DNA from: Areca catechu
Lineage: Eukaryota > Streptophyta > Magnoliopsida > Arecales > Arecaceae
Direction of reading: 5' to 3'
Length of the DNA: 64,000 nucleotides
Assembly: GCA_021397845.1 (NCBI GenBank)
Contig: CM038046.1
Span: forward strand, 68,404,021-68,468,020
This document shows positions 10,817-22,144 of the stretch, in pieces. The position numbers and the translations under genes were made by a program. Within the stretch, counting starts at the first letter, position 1, and the number at the start of each line of letters is the position of its first letter. Under the pieces are notes generated by a model. The model searched no databases. It saw only the letters and a program-made list of their open reading frames with translations, and was not told the origin of the DNA.

Positions 10817-12641
10817 TAAAGCCAATCGCCCTTATACTTTATACCCATACTGTCTAAGTGGTGATCTAACTACAGCTTGGGTAATGCTTTAGTAAATGGA
10901 TCTGCTATATTGTTCTTTGTATTGACTCGATCAATGACAACATCTTGTCTTTCTATTATCTGTCGAACGAGGTGGAACCGTCTTAGAATGTGCTTGGACT
11001 TATGGTGAGACCTCGATTCCTTTGCTTGTGCAACAGCACTAGTGTTATCATAGTATAGCGACACTAGCAGTTGTATTTCAGGAACCATGCCCAATTCCAT
11101 GATGAATTTCTTCATCTAGACAGCTTCATTCGTGGCTTCACTCGTAGCTATGTATTCAGCCTCAGTGACTGAGTTAGCTACATTTGGCTGCTTCGTACTC
11201 TTCTAACTCACTGCACCACCATTCAGGGTGAAGACATACCCCGATGTTGATTTGCTATCATCTAGATCTGATTGGAAACTAGAATCTGTATAGCCTTCTA
11301 GTTTCAACTCAGACCCTCTATTACTAGAAAAATATCTTTAGTCCTTCTCAAGTACTTAAAAATATTTTTCATAGCTTTCCAATGATCCTCTCCTGAATCT
11401 GCTTGAAACCTGCTTACTATGCCCAAGGTATAAGCAACATCAGGTCTGGTACATAACATAGCATATATAATTGATCCGACAACCGAAGCATAAGGAATCA
11501 TAGCCATCCTCTCTCTTTCTTCGGATGTCTTAGGAGACATTTTCTTAGAGAGATGTATGCCTTGACTTATAGGCAAGTAACCTTTCTTACTCCCATCCAT
11601 GTTGAATCTCTTCAACACTAAGTCTATGTACCCAGACTGGGATAAACCTAGCATCCTTTTAGATCTATCTCTATAGATCGTTATACCTAGTATATAAGAT
11701 GCTTCTCCCAAATCCTTCATGGAAAACTTTGATGATAGCCAGGTTTTAATCGATTGTAACATTGGGATATTATTCCCAATGATCGGTATGTCATCAACAT
11801 ACAAGACCAAGAAAACAAGTGCACTCCCATTTGTCTTCTTATACACACATGGTTCATCCTCATTTTTGACAAAACCAAAACTCTTGATTGTTTCATCAAA
11901 ACGGATGTTCCAACTCCTTGATGCTTGCTTTAGTCCATAAATAGACTTCTTTAACTTGCATACCTGGTTTGGTCTCCCACTTGAGACAAAACCCTCTAGC
12001 TGTGTCATATAGACTTCTTCCTCAAGGTTTCCATTGAGAAAAGTAGTCTTGACATCCATCTGCTAGATTTCATAATTATGGTATGCTGCTATGGCAAGCA
12101 AAATCCAAATGGATTTGAGCATGGCTACTGGAGAAAAGGCTTCATCATAGTCAATGCCATGTTTTTGTCTAAAATCTTTTGCTATTAGCCTGGCCTTGTA
12201 GGTTTCTACTTGACCATCTGCTCCTATCTTCTTCTTGAAGACCCATTTACACCCTATTGGGTTAATTCCATCAGGTGGATCAACCAAGGTCCAAACCTGA
12301 TTGGAATACATGGAATCCATTTCAGATTTCATGGCACTTAGCCATTTGTTTGAGTCTTTTCTCTTGACAGCTTCCGAATAGGTCACAAGATCATCATCTT
12401 AAATGATACTGGCTTCATTGTTATCCCCGATGACAAAGTCATATCTTAGAGGTGCTCCTTGCACCATGTCTGACCTTCAGAGAGGAGGTGTGTATAGTGG
12501 CTGTTCTTGTTCTACAAGAACTTCTGGTTGAGAAATCTCATTTGAAGGCTCAATAGGTTGTTGGTTCTATTCTTCAAATAACTCAAGTGAAGAATTACTA
12601 CTTCTTTCTTGGATAAATTTTTGCTCCAAGAATGTAGCATA
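10817..12641 (-). pseudogene. Copia B pol, RT-RNase H part
   Basis: On the minus strand: YSEAVKRKDSNKW and NQVWTLVDPPDG at 12386-12063, then MDVKTTFLN, LKKSIYGLKQASRSWN and the catalytic LYVDDIPIIGN (12059-11304), then RNase H with SLYYDNTSAVAQAKE and NNIADPFTKALPK (11115-10870). A TAG at 12065-12063 replaces a tryptophan codon of copia C, and a frameshift near 11300 separates RT from RNase H. The YVDD residues are present. The 5' limit at 12642 is the edge of an inserted gypsy LTR; integrase and protease are missing altogether, so sequence was deleted at that insertion. Confidence 0.85.
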
Positions 12642-14020
12642 CTGATGTAGGACTAACTAGATGCAAGATGAGAGGAATGATGCAAGTGATTTTGTTCTTT
12701 ATAATTTTTAGTTTTTTTTTAGGATTTAGGATTCTTGAAGATAGACAAAAAGTAGATATAGGGTTCTACAATAATAAGAAATTTCATGCAAGCAAGTAAG
12801 TCCCTAAACAGGATAGGAAAAGGATCCCGGGATTGAGAAACCTCGTAGGACTTAGCTCTCGAATCAATATCAACTTAGGAGTTCTAGGGTTGCAAACCTC
12901 AAAAGCTCTGAAGTGCCCGATGCAGAGTTCACTCGCTCTCATGGATGCAGCTTGGATGATCGAGCCTTCAACCCCCATGGATGCACCAGCTTTCTGTTCG
13001 AAGGTCCCGAAGGTAAGGAAAACCAACTCCGTATTCGTGGTACCTAGAGGACCTGTGAGCAATCAAGGGAGGAATTAAGAATCACAAGTAGCAGGAAGAA
13101 ATAATGAAAGAAAGGTTGTAGATGATGATGATTGAGGGTCTTCTTGCTGGGCGCCTAGATGGATCATCCAGTTGGCCTCCAAACTTGAAGATGGAAGATG
13201 GATTGGTGAAAGAGAAGGTAACTTGAGGCCTTGCACCTTTCAATGCCTGAAGGCGAAGGCGCTCCCTCATGGAGATCGACGTTCTTAAGGAACGAAGGCA
13301 ACTAACAAGAAGAGTAGCACTCAAATCTTTTTATTTTCATTCATCAACATTAACTTCTACAAGGGTGGGTAGGGCCCTTTAAATAGGCTCCTAGGTCCCA
13401 TTCAAATTCAAATGAAAACTTGCTACAAAGGTCTTCATCAAGGTGCCTAAAATTGAATTTGATTCATGGAATCCTCTCTTGGTCGATCTTGATTTGATGG
13501 AGGGCTTGATTCGGGGAGTGAGGAGGGGGAGCATGTCTTCAAGAATCATAGGCGCCCCTTGATCTTTGCTTCTTTCCTTGACCATCCAAGCTTTTATGGA
13601 GAAAGGTTTGATGTGGGGGCATGAAGCATGGATCTTGTCTTGGCGCCTTTGGACTTTTGAATTTCTTCCATGGTTGATCAAATATTTTGGGAAGAAAGCT
13701 TGATATGAGGGCTTGAAGCAAGGGACTTGTCTCTCCAAATCTTTAACTCCATTTGACCATCCATGGCTGACCAAGTATATTGGGAAAATGGCTTGATATG
13801 GGGGGCTTGAAACAAGGGACTTGTTTTCACAATCTTCAACTCCCATTGACCTTCCATTGGCCGCCCACCTATTTTTGGAGATAAGCATGATAGGGGTAGA
13901 AAGGAGGGAATGTATCAAGTGATGTTGTCCCCTTTGTAATCCAAGAAATAAGATTTGTGCCGCCCACTTGGCAAGGTGAAGTGGTGCCACATGGGATGGT
14001 GAAGTGGCACCCCAGGGCTG
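12642..14020 (-). mobile_element. Gypsy-type LTR inside copia B
   Basis: Begins TGATGTAGGACTAACTAG at 12642. It shares with E-type LTRs the GGATCCCGGGATTGAGAAACC block (12825), the ACGTTCTTAAGGAACGAAGG block (13280, also at 140) and a TATA-like element at 13377-13386. It stops near 14020 without the GGTGCCCACACCA end, so it is truncated there. Copia B lacks about 1.6 kb (integrase, protease, gag C-terminus by comparison with C) between its two flanks, so this was not a simple insertion. Minus orientation is inferred from the TATA and from element E. Confidence 0.65.
13581..13900. repeat. About 90-bp tandem repeat upstream of LTR TATA
   Basis: Three to four imperfect units of about 87-93 bp, starting near 13581, 13668, 13760 and 13853. 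Each contains TTGACC/CCATGGnTGA, a GGGAAnAnnGCTTGATATG word and CAAGGGACTTGTcT. In minus orientation it lies 200-500 bp upstream of the TATA-like site, in the U3 position, as expected of enhancer-type LTR repeats. E-type LTRs carry more divergent versions. Confidence 0.55.
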
Positions 14021-14485
14021 ATTGAGTTCACCATCCATAACAAACCCTAATTGACCTAATCGGGTGATTAAGTCAATCATTTTCAGTATGTGGGTTTGTA
14101 TAGATGAACCCTCACTCATCCATGCATGAAACAACTACTTCGATATCTCATATCGAGTAGCCTTACTTTGCTCTCCATATAGCTCCTTTAAATTGAGCAA
14201 TATGGACTGAGGTTCCATACCTTCATGTTGCCTCTAGACCTTGTTGCTTATTGAAGCCAACATGATGCACCTGACAGTCATACTATCATTTTGCCACATT
14301 CTGTGTTTGGCAATTTCCTCCTCTGAAGCATCCTCTCCGATCATCTCAGGATCCAAAGAATCAAGAATATATGAAAGCTTCTCTTGAGTCAGTACAATCC
14401 TCAGGTTCCTTAGCCAGTCCACATAATTGGGACCAGTTAACTTGTTGGCATCTAAAATGCCCCGCAATGATAAATTTGAAGCCAT
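14021..14485 (-). pseudogene. Copia B gag N-terminus
   Basis: Begins with ATG at 14485 and reads MASNLSLRGILDANKLTGPN, matching the gag start of copia C (26034) nearly residue for residue, with WLRNLRIVLTQEK following. The frame breaks near 14234, but sequence homologous to C gag continues to about 14030 in shifted frames. The rest of gag, including the zinc knuckle, is lost at the LTR insertion. Retained function is very unlikely. Confidence 0.8.
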
Positions 14486-14670
14486 AATGTAAATATCCTA
14501 TATTTAATTAAAGAACAATATCAGCAGACCATCCAAGATGACATTCATAATTAGATAAGGACTTTTATATCAATTATGTCTCCCACTATTTTCTTCGAAT
14601 ACCATAACCCTCAATCCATGGTAAGCGAGAAACCTCACTAGTTTCTTTAGTGGGGTTGAGATCCTAATTC

Positions 14671-14990
14671 CTCATGAGTGCCTTGTGTGTACACAACAAA
14701 CACTCATGAGTTCAAAGGTAGGACTTCCTTTCCAATTGCAATCTATGCAATTTTCAACTATTAAACTTGCCTCTAAGATACTTATAGCCTTGTGTGTATA
14801 CAACAAACCATAATGTCTTAGTTTAGTCAGACCCTTCATTTCTATATAGCCATGATTGAATAATGTTGCCCTTGTATGTACATAACAAAGCAATAATTCC
14901 AATCATTCTATAAAGCACCTAGTGAACCAAGACAAATTTCATATCAAACCCTAAAATAGGCCTTGTGTGTACACAATAAACCTACTATAG
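14671..14990 (-). other. Four-hairpin array in copia B leader
   Basis: Four copies of a core reading CCTTGTGTGTACACAACAAA on the plus strand lie at 14681-14700, 14788-14807, 14869-14889 and 14961-14980, each flanked by inverted arms that differ between copies. The arms of copy 1 are perfect (CTCATGAGTG / CACTCATGAG). Copy 2 has TAAGATACTTATAG against CCATAATGTCTTA, imperfect. Centre-to-centre steps are 107, 81 and 92 bp, the same as in copia C. The array lies in the leader between PBS and gag, its near end about 190 nt from the gag ATG. Confidence 0.75.
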
Positions 14991-15171
14991 TGTTGACATA
15001 ATTTTTGCTTAACATGAAGGAAGGCAAATTATAGTATTCTTAAATCAATTAGCATTCCAAAATTAAGGTTTTAGATATGACCAAATTGGCCAGGTAAGTG
15101 GAAGTGGTGAGGGGGTCCCCTCGTTGCTTTCCTTAGACACCAATTGAATTGGCCAGGTCAGACAACGGAAC

Positions 15172-15786
15172 TGATGGGGACCCGAAAATCCATTTTATTT
15201 TATTTTATTTTATTTGAGTTCTATAATAAAGTGAGACAATTGAGTCCAGTTGAGTCCACTTAGTCAGGTCTAGTCTTTTAGTCCAATCAGTCCAATTAAG
15301 TGAGTTAGATCGAGTCCTGTAATTTTCATTCAGGTTAGATCCAAGAGGAGAGTAAGCAGACCCGGAGATTCGCTAGGCCTCCTCAACTAGAGCGGACTTC
15401 TTGCCTCCAAGCTCACAAGAGAGAGCTCCAGTCCAAGACAAAGGCCCACTGTTGACCAGGTCCACTAGGGTTTCTTGGCCCTCAAGTCAGGGTTTCTTAG
15501 TCCTCAAGTCATGTACCCTGGGGTGAATCTATAAATACCCCACCCCCTCTTGTATTTTTTTATGATGAATGAATATGATTTCTTGAGTTCTGTGTGAACT
15601 TTTCAGGGTTTCTGTTTGATCCCTAGGGCATCTATGTGAGCTCTTTGCTGTGTGCTTGTCCTTCTTGGAGAATTTGTGTGAACCCCAGTTATCCTTAACC
15701 ATCTTCATTTTTCTCCCCTGCAAACCATAATCCCTGGTGACTTCTATGCTCACCAATGATCCATCCCCGATCCCTGTCCCACATCA
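15172..15786 (+). mobile_element. Solo LTR, 615 bp, with perfect TSD
   Basis: Begins TGATGGGGAC and ends GTCCCACATCA, a near-perfect terminal inverted repeat, flanked by GGAAC at 15167-15171 and 15787-15791. Removing it restores continuity with the homologous stretch of copia C (CAACGGAACCAATTAAAAA). It contains no PBS, PPT or coding region. A TATA-like CTATAAATACCCC at 15528 followed by TGATGAATGAATATG resembles the promoter area of the F LTR, suggesting plus orientation and possibly a gypsy origin. It arose most simply by LTR-LTR recombination. Confidence 0.85.
15192..15216. repeat. (TTTTA)n microsatellite
   Basis: About five copies of TTTTA just inside the left end of the solo LTR. Confidence 0.85.
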
Positions 15787-16353
15787 GGAACCAATTAAAA
15801 ATCTCAATCCCTTTACCTTCTCAGAACCACTTGCCTAGACACCAACTGACTGATCAAACCCTAATTGGTTTTGCATCATGATTAAGTTTATACTATGACT
15901 AAATATGATTTTTAATGAGGGCTTTGATAGTCTTAAACACATCCTAAATAATCATATCAACAATATTCATAACAACAAGTATAAACATAAAGCATATCAA
16001 TTCAGCATATGCATAACATTGCATGATTACATAGCAATTATATCATAGCATGATATTTCAATATCCCGTTCACCTCACTTGTTCATGGGATATGGCCACA
16101 ACGGCACCCCAACATGCCATAGGATATCCATTGAATAGGAGGAGAGGGCCTTTAAACCCTACTTGGCTCCTATGACCGGACGGCCATGGTAACTACCCAA
16201 TCCAAAGCAGTTATTAGGACAAAACTTGTTATAACGAGGTATTTGATCAACAATATGCATAATATCATATCATAACAATATCATGCTATTTTCATGATAA
16301 AATAAAAACCAAATGTATTAATTCTAATATGCATATAATCACAATTCTGGAAG

Positions 16354-16432
16354 GCTCGACTCGAAAGGGTTCGGGTCGACTCGGTCTCTGGTCGGGTCGA
16401 CTCGAATTGGCTCGGGTCGACTCAGATGTGGA
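16354..16432. repeat. GGGTCGACTC tandem motif
   Basis: Four copies of (G)GGTCGACTCG or CTCGACTCG at about 20-bp spacing in the copia B leader, close to the PBS. The core GTCGAC is palindromic. The rest of the leader from 15846 to 16353 is AT-rich and shows nothing further. Confidence 0.7.
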
Positions 16433-16478
16433 TGTTCATGAACTTCAAAATGACACATAATTGAATGAACTAAGGGTT

Positions 16479-16490
16479 GCTCTGATACCA
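16479..16490 (-). other. Copia B primer-binding site
   Basis: Plus GCTCTGATACCA is TGGTATCAGAGC in element direction, complementary to the 3' end of initiator tRNA-Met. It sits one base inside the LTR that starts at 16492. Confidence 0.85.
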
Positions 16491-16491
16491 C

Positions 16492-18430
16492 TGATGGGAT
16501 TTCTAGGAGCCTAGGTCATCATGCAACTTGCGGAAGTGAATTTTAAAACAAAAATTCAAGCATGAAAACCCTAACTAGCTAGAAGAAACCTTAATTCCTG
16601 GATCCCCTTAGACATTACCAACTAATAAATCATAAATGAAGTACAAGAAACATACCTGAAATGCTGTATACCAATTATTTCCACAAGGCTCACAAGTGAA
16701 AGCCCTCCAACAATGATCCACATGAGAATTGAACCAAGGAAGAATTCCTTCTTGAAGTTGCTTGCTAAAGTAGGACTCTTTCGGCATCCTTTGGATTTTT
16801 GACCACTGTAGGACACCCTGTCCCACTATAGTGCACTATGAACACTCTCCTAAACCACTCTTGATTTTAGGATAACCCACCTCTAGGACTTCTTAGGCTT
16901 ATGTCCTAAAACAAAGCCTTGTCCTAGTCGAAAAGACCTTGTCTTAATAAGACAAGTCTTGTCTTAAAGAAATGAGGAGGGAGGGAGAGATAGAGGAGAC
17001 ACTCAAACAGAAGACTCGGTGGAAATTGGACTCCTATTTTAGAAGGCCGAACATTACCTTTCTTATTTCACTATACACCCTTTAAATAAGGATTTAAGGG
17101 GAGTGAAAAGCATCCCAATGCTTCTTATCAGATATGTCTTTTCATATCTGATAAGACTCTTCGGGATTCAGGAGTCTTATCTGAGTTCTCTTGGTTTCCA
17201 GATGAACTCTCTTCATGCCACATGGCATGTACCGAACTCAAGGGAAGGAAAAGAAGCATCATTCCAAATCTTAAAACTGTAGAAGAAGAATCCTGAGAGT
17301 AGAAGGACTCTGCCTCAGAACCATGCATAGATGAAGAGACGCGACTCTTCATCTATGCGCGCTAACTTCTTTCCCATTTCATGCCATCCCTTTATCCCTC
17401 TTTGACTGGTCATTCAAAAACCAAAAGGCATGGAGATAATCTAAAGAGGCATCCCAGATGAGAAACTCCTAGAGTTTCATCTGCAGAAGGACTGAGACGT
17501 GCTCTCTTCTCCTGCATGCGTCAAGAGGCTCCAAGAGTCCGAGCACCCGAGACTCTTCAATAAACCGGGCTTAATGTTCAAATAAAACCAGATAAATTCT
17601 GGTTTAGGCTACCCCACTTAGGACTCAACCTAATGTAGGTTTTCCTTAATAAGGTTAGTCCAATTAACCAGCAACTGGACCCAAATCAATTGGGTTAGGA
17701 ATTAGGTTAGCCTACACATGCTAGTGTGTAATCTGGCTAACCAATTAGGATGCCATGACCCTAATTAAACCATGTATGACTTCCTTGGCCAACTCCCTAA
17801 TGTGTGTGACCCTTTGGGTTCCATATTTAGCCAGCAGTAGGTTTAGGTTTGAGCTGATTTGATCTAATCGAACCTGATTGACCTAATTAGATCAAATTGG
17901 CTCACCTAATTGTCCAATTCGAATCATCCATCGAATTGACTTACGAAACCAATCAAATTGGTTCATGAAAACCTACAAGACAAGACTGACATCTAGCAAT
18001 GTATCATGCCTACCCAGAAAATATGGAATTTGGTAGAAATTACTAAAATATGCTTCAGTAGAAAGTTATCGTGCAATTCAATCTTTCGATCTCCCATTAT
18101 CCTGATTAAGTGATAGGTATGGATATATGTCAAATCCTAACACTTAGTCATATCGAATCTCAGCTCGATCATGAGGACTCAACTGATGACTGATTAGAAA
18201 TCAATTCTAATCTTATCCTGCTTCGATCAAAGGCTCCTTGAGTCACTCATCGAAGAGATTACATGGGATAACAATTTCTCTTACCAAGAATGATCGATTC
18301 CTTGTTGGTCCACTCACATCCTTCGTACACCATCCACTATACCCAGAACACCCCGTACATGACTCAATATCATGAATGAGTATGAACCAAAACATGGCTT
18401 AGTGTGCACAAGGAACCATGGTGACCTCAT
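16492..18430 (-). mobile_element. Copia B 5' LTR (5' end lost)
   Basis: Starts TGATGGGATTTC next to the PBS. It contains the TTGTCTTAA cluster (16915-16975), a TATA-like CTTATTTAAA (plus 17091-17100) and about 1.25 kb that match the B 3' LTR. Homology ends at CATGGTGACCTC near 18430, while the 3' LTR continues about 480 bp further to its TGAAAG end, so the 5' terminus is deleted. Confidence 0.75.
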
Positions 18431-18475
18431 GACTCCTCTCTCAAATTTCGAATATCCCTTTTTTTTTTTTTCCTA
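18431..18475. other. Junction with T-tract
   Basis: Short joining segment containing a T12 run, between the truncated copia B LTR and LTR I. It matches neither flank clearly and probably marks a deletion or recombination joint. Confidence 0.35.
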
Positions 18476-19709
18476 GGCTCTTGTCTTAAAAATAAGCCTT
18501 ATCTTAAAAGAACAAACTTTGTCTTAAAAAGACAAACCTTGTCTTAAGGAGGAGGAAGAGAAAATAGCAGGTAGTATTTTTTGGATGGAAAACTCAATGC
18601 TTTGGCCCCAGAATATGATGCCTTTTATAGAAAATGATGGGGCATCAGATATATCTCTTTTTCAACCATTTGATAAGACCCTTTAAGTAGAAGGAGTCTT
18701 TTGGATGAGAGGACATATCATGATACATCTAATCATGCCCAAGAGACATATTAATGTCTTTTAATTTTTCCAGATCTTCTCAACCTGCCATATGGCATTA
18801 ACCAGTCATATTAAAGCTGAAGGGCATGAAAACTAAAAGAAGGCATTGAAGAAATATGAGAGCCTTCAAACAGAAGGACTCCTGGTTTTATTTTAGAGCC
18901 AAGAATGAAGGGATGCGACCCTTCATTGTGCGCCATAATAGTTTTCATGCCAATAGCATCTTTTGACTAGTCAAAGCCCATTCAATTAGGCATGGAGATA
19001 AGGGAGAGGTCTTTTGGTTTTATTTAGGATCTATGTTTCATTAGTAGAAGGACTCTTAGTCCTTGTGCATATTTATTCTTGGCATAAATATTATCTTGGC
19101 GCCAAGAGTCCATGCCATGTAGGACTCTCTCATAAATCAAAGATAAAGCCTCATAAAATCCAAATAAATACTGAATTAGGCTACCCCACTTAGGACTTTA
19201 TCCAATTTAAATCCCACTTAAATTGGTTAGCCTAAATAACAAGCAAGCTGAGCCAATCCAATTGGGTTAGGAGTGGGGCTAGCCAACATATGCAAGTTTG
19301 TCAATTAGCTAGCCAATTAGGATCCCATGACCCTAATAAAAATATAATTGATTTCCTTGGTCAATTCCCTCATGTGTGTTACCCTTTGGGTTCTACATCT
19401 AGCCAACAGTAGGTCTAGGTCCAAGCCAAGTCGATCCAATCAAAATTGATTGACCTAATTAGGTCAAATTGAGCTGACCTAGGTTGCCAATTCGAACCAA
19501 CTTCCGAATGCACTCATGAATCCAATCTAAATGATTCATGAAAACCTACAAGACATGATTGACATCTAGCAACATGTCATACCTACCCAGAAGATGAGGA
19601 ATCTGGTAGAAATTATCAAAATACCCTTCAGTGGAAAGTTACCGTACAATTTAATCCTTCGATCTCACTTTATCCCAATTAAGTGATGGGCAAGGATAAA
19701 TGTCTAATC
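18476..19709 (-). mobile_element. Copia LTR I, first part
   Basis: Copia LTR related to those of B and C: a CTTGTCTTAA cluster at 18478-18545, a TATA-like CTATAAAAGG on the minus strand (plus about 18615-18630), and the 19140-19700 stretch parallel to 17560-18130. It stops at the copia C insertion (TAATC at 19705-19709) and resumes at 29610. Its element-direction 3' end is missing at the 18431 junction. Confidence 0.7.
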
Positions 19710-20432
19710 TGTTGGGTTCGGGAACCAGTGCGGAAGCGTGGATTTCAAAATTTTATGAAATCAGGTCCGAACCCTAATCCCAAAATCTCCTTATTAGCAA
19801 TTAAAACTTATGACTACATGCATGTCCAAATTTAAACATAGTTTAGATACTAACCTCAGATCGCTATATCCAGTCTGATGTAGAAATAAACTCCAAATTG
19901 AGTAACCTTTTGAACACACCAGGCGTCCACTTGTCCGCCCTCCGATGGTGATCCACACGGGCAGATGATCAAGACAGTGACTCCTTAATTGGGTTCCTTC
20001 CAATCAAGTTCTACCCCAAGAACTTGATATATGGACTATTGGCTAGGACTCCTCTAGCCAAACTGGGACTAAACCTTCTCTCTTACCCTTCTCCTAGTTT
20101 TTTAGCAACTTTGGCCCCTTAAGACACACTTGTCTTAAGAATAAGCCCTTGTCCTAAAATGAGACAAGGCTTGTCTTGGAGGGAGAAGAAAATTAAGACA
20201 AAATTGTCTTAATGTAAGAAAGAAAGAAAAGAGGCGCCTTCTTCCTTTACCGTCGGAGAGTTTCTCTCTCTGACTCTCCTTCTGTTTTGAGATTCGACAG
20301 AGCCTAGGCTCTGTAAAGGAATCAAAGAGGAAAGAGAGGAGGGGGAAACAATCTTCTGGAGAGGGAGAGGGAAAAAGAAGCAAGGCTTCGCCGTAGAAAA
20401 TCTGAAATGATTTTTACGGTGAAGCCTTCTTC

Positions 20433-20441
20433 TTAAATAGG
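20433..20441 (-). promoter_or_regulatory. TATA-like box, copia C 3' LTR
   Basis: CTATTTAAG in element direction, with the GC-rich region (20560-20810) upstream and a CT-rich stretch downstream. Transcription would start near 20400-20410, leaving about 700 nt of R/U5. Prediction from sequence only. Confidence 0.5.
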
Positions 20442-20667
20442 CGACAGAGAGGCGCCTTCTCATCTGAAATCATCCTCTCACGTCCCTCTCTCCCTTCTCA
20501 CGTCCTCTCTCTTTATCTCACGGCCCTTGGGATTAATCTCACGGCCTTTGGGATGGGAAGACGCGAAGAAGGATCGTGAAAAACACAGAAGGGCGCGCGC
20601 AGAAAGAAGAGTCGCGCCCCTTCGGTGTTTTTTTCCTTTTCTTTTTCACGGTAATTTTTATTTTAAA

Positions 20668-20780
20668 GAGTCCACGCCTAGGTGGACTCTGATCCACACC
20701 TCATCAGCCAAAAGATGCTGACTTCCTCTCTTTTTCTCACGCAGAAACGCCGCTTAGAGAGTCCACGCGCGCGTGGACTC
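20668..20780. repeat. Paired 22-bp inverted repeats in copia C LTR
   Basis: 20668-20689 (GAGTCCAC-GCCTAG-GTGGACTC) and 20759-20780 (a perfect palindrome with the same GAGTCCAC/GTGGACTC arms) lie 69 bp apart; both recur in the other LTR at about 28146-28258. They sit upstream of the TATA-like box in element direction, in U3, next to a CGCGCGCG run. Possible protein-binding or cruciform sites. Confidence 0.75.
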
Positions 20781-22130
20781 TTCTCCTTGCGCGCGCGCGT
20801 GGGAAAAGAGAGGAAAGGGCTTAGGCGATGTGGGAAAGGGGTTTAGCCTCTTAGGTTAGCCCAATTGCTAGCCTACTATTAACCCAAAGTCTTGAATCTT
20901 TAATTAGATTCAAACCGGAAGGAATTTGGATCTAAAAAAGACCAAATCGGAACCCTAACTTGAATCCGATTCAAGTAGAAGCCATGGTTTGCAACACATG
21001 CTAGTGTGTTCATCTGCAAACGAGATTTAATTCCAAATTAAAACCTTGATTATCTATCCTAAGTGTGTGACCCATTGGGTTCCATACTTAGCCAGCAGTG
21101 GGTCCGAGTGCGAGTTGACCTAATTTGATCAGAACTCATTCTAATCGATTTAGGTCAAATCGAGCTAACTCGAGTCAGTCAATTAGGACTCCTCCTAATT
21201 AGTGATCCAATTAAACCATTTAATTTGATCAACCCACAAGACAAGATTGACGTCTAGCAACGTGTCATGTCTACCCGGAAGATATGGAAATTCTGGTGTA
21301 ATTCCAAAACTACCCTTCAGTGGAAAGTTCCCGTACAATTCGATCCTTCAATCATCTTGCATCCCGAATGTAACTATGGATATGGAATTATGTCAAATCC
21401 AGTTTATACTCATTCCCAGCTCAGTCATACACTAATGATTCAATTAATTTTGATATTAGAAATCATTTCTAATATCTGTACTTTGATCAAAGATTTCCTG
21501 AATCATCATCTGACCTAATTTGGCTGGATGCAATCTCCTCCTACTATGAGTGATCAATTCCTTGTTGACCTACTCATTTCCTTCATATACAATTCACCAC
21601 ACCCAGCATCAACCTTGTGCATGACCCAGTGTCATGAATGAGATTGAACCAAAGCATGGGTTCATGTACATAAGGTATTATGGTAGTCTCAGGTCATAGG
21701 ACTACTTGTACAACTCCCACTATGAGAAACATCTATTGACATGCAGCTAAGGCTCCATTAGATGTTCTCAAACTGGATCTATTCAGTGAACTCATTCGCT
21801 AATGAGCACCCACATCCTTGTATTAGTGTCCTACATTAGTGACTGTGAGAGCAGTCACCCTTTTCAGCATACATAGGATGTGCCAGTCTTACCGGAAACC
21901 CTGATCCCCAACTCAGGGTTCCTATGACTAGGAATATTCTAGATTAGGGTTTTAAGGCCTTAGATCTCACTGGTATGATCTCATCACAGCCCTAGGACCA
22001 TAGCCCTAACCTATGGGGTTCATCATATAATGACACAGCGAATGATGAAAAATTAATGCCTTTATTAACTTGTCAATTTACAATTGGTCTGGGAGATACA
22101 AATATTGGCTTATAGGGCATAATCCTTTCA

Positions 22131-22143
22131 ATCTCCCACTTGC
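22131..22143 (-). other. Copia C polypurine tract
   Basis: GCAAGTGGGAGAT in element direction, directly against the 3' LTR; identical in copia B. Confidence 0.75.
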
Positions 22144-22144
22144 A

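Larger units (their letters stand above)
15083..15845 (-). other. Conserved leader module of copia B, split by solo LTR
   Basis: In element direction: GGTGTCTAGGCAAGTGGTTC (near 15834), then past the solo LTR CCTGGCCAATT-CAATTGGTGTC (15134-15156), a GGGGACCCCCTC stretch, and CACTTACCTGGCC (15088-15100). The same blocks in the same order occur in the leaders of C, E, G and H. The solo LTR at 15172-15786 interrupts the module. Confidence 0.65.
19710..22130 (-). repeat. Copia C 3' LTR
   Basis: 2,421 bp, TGTTGGGTTCGG...TAATCCTTTCA on the plus strand. Long for a copia LTR. It contains a promoter-like TATA box, the TTAAGACAAG cluster (20115-20215) and two 22-bp inverted repeats (20668-20689, 20759-20780). 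Confidence 0.95.

Noticed and set aside
13391..14134. 247-codon minus-strand frame
   Set aside because: It joins the gag remnant of copia B to LTR tandem repeats; apparent protein repeats come from the 90-bp DNA repeat.
14671..14990. Regular repeats of 20 bp at about 80-107 bp spacing as a possible CRISPR array
   Set aside because: The host is a plant; only four units, and the 'spacers' pair with each other around each repeat. Better explained as leader hairpins.
18431..18475. T-run as a possible poly(A) tail of a SINE or LINE
   Set aside because: No promoter boxes, ORF or TSD found around it; more likely a deletion joint.
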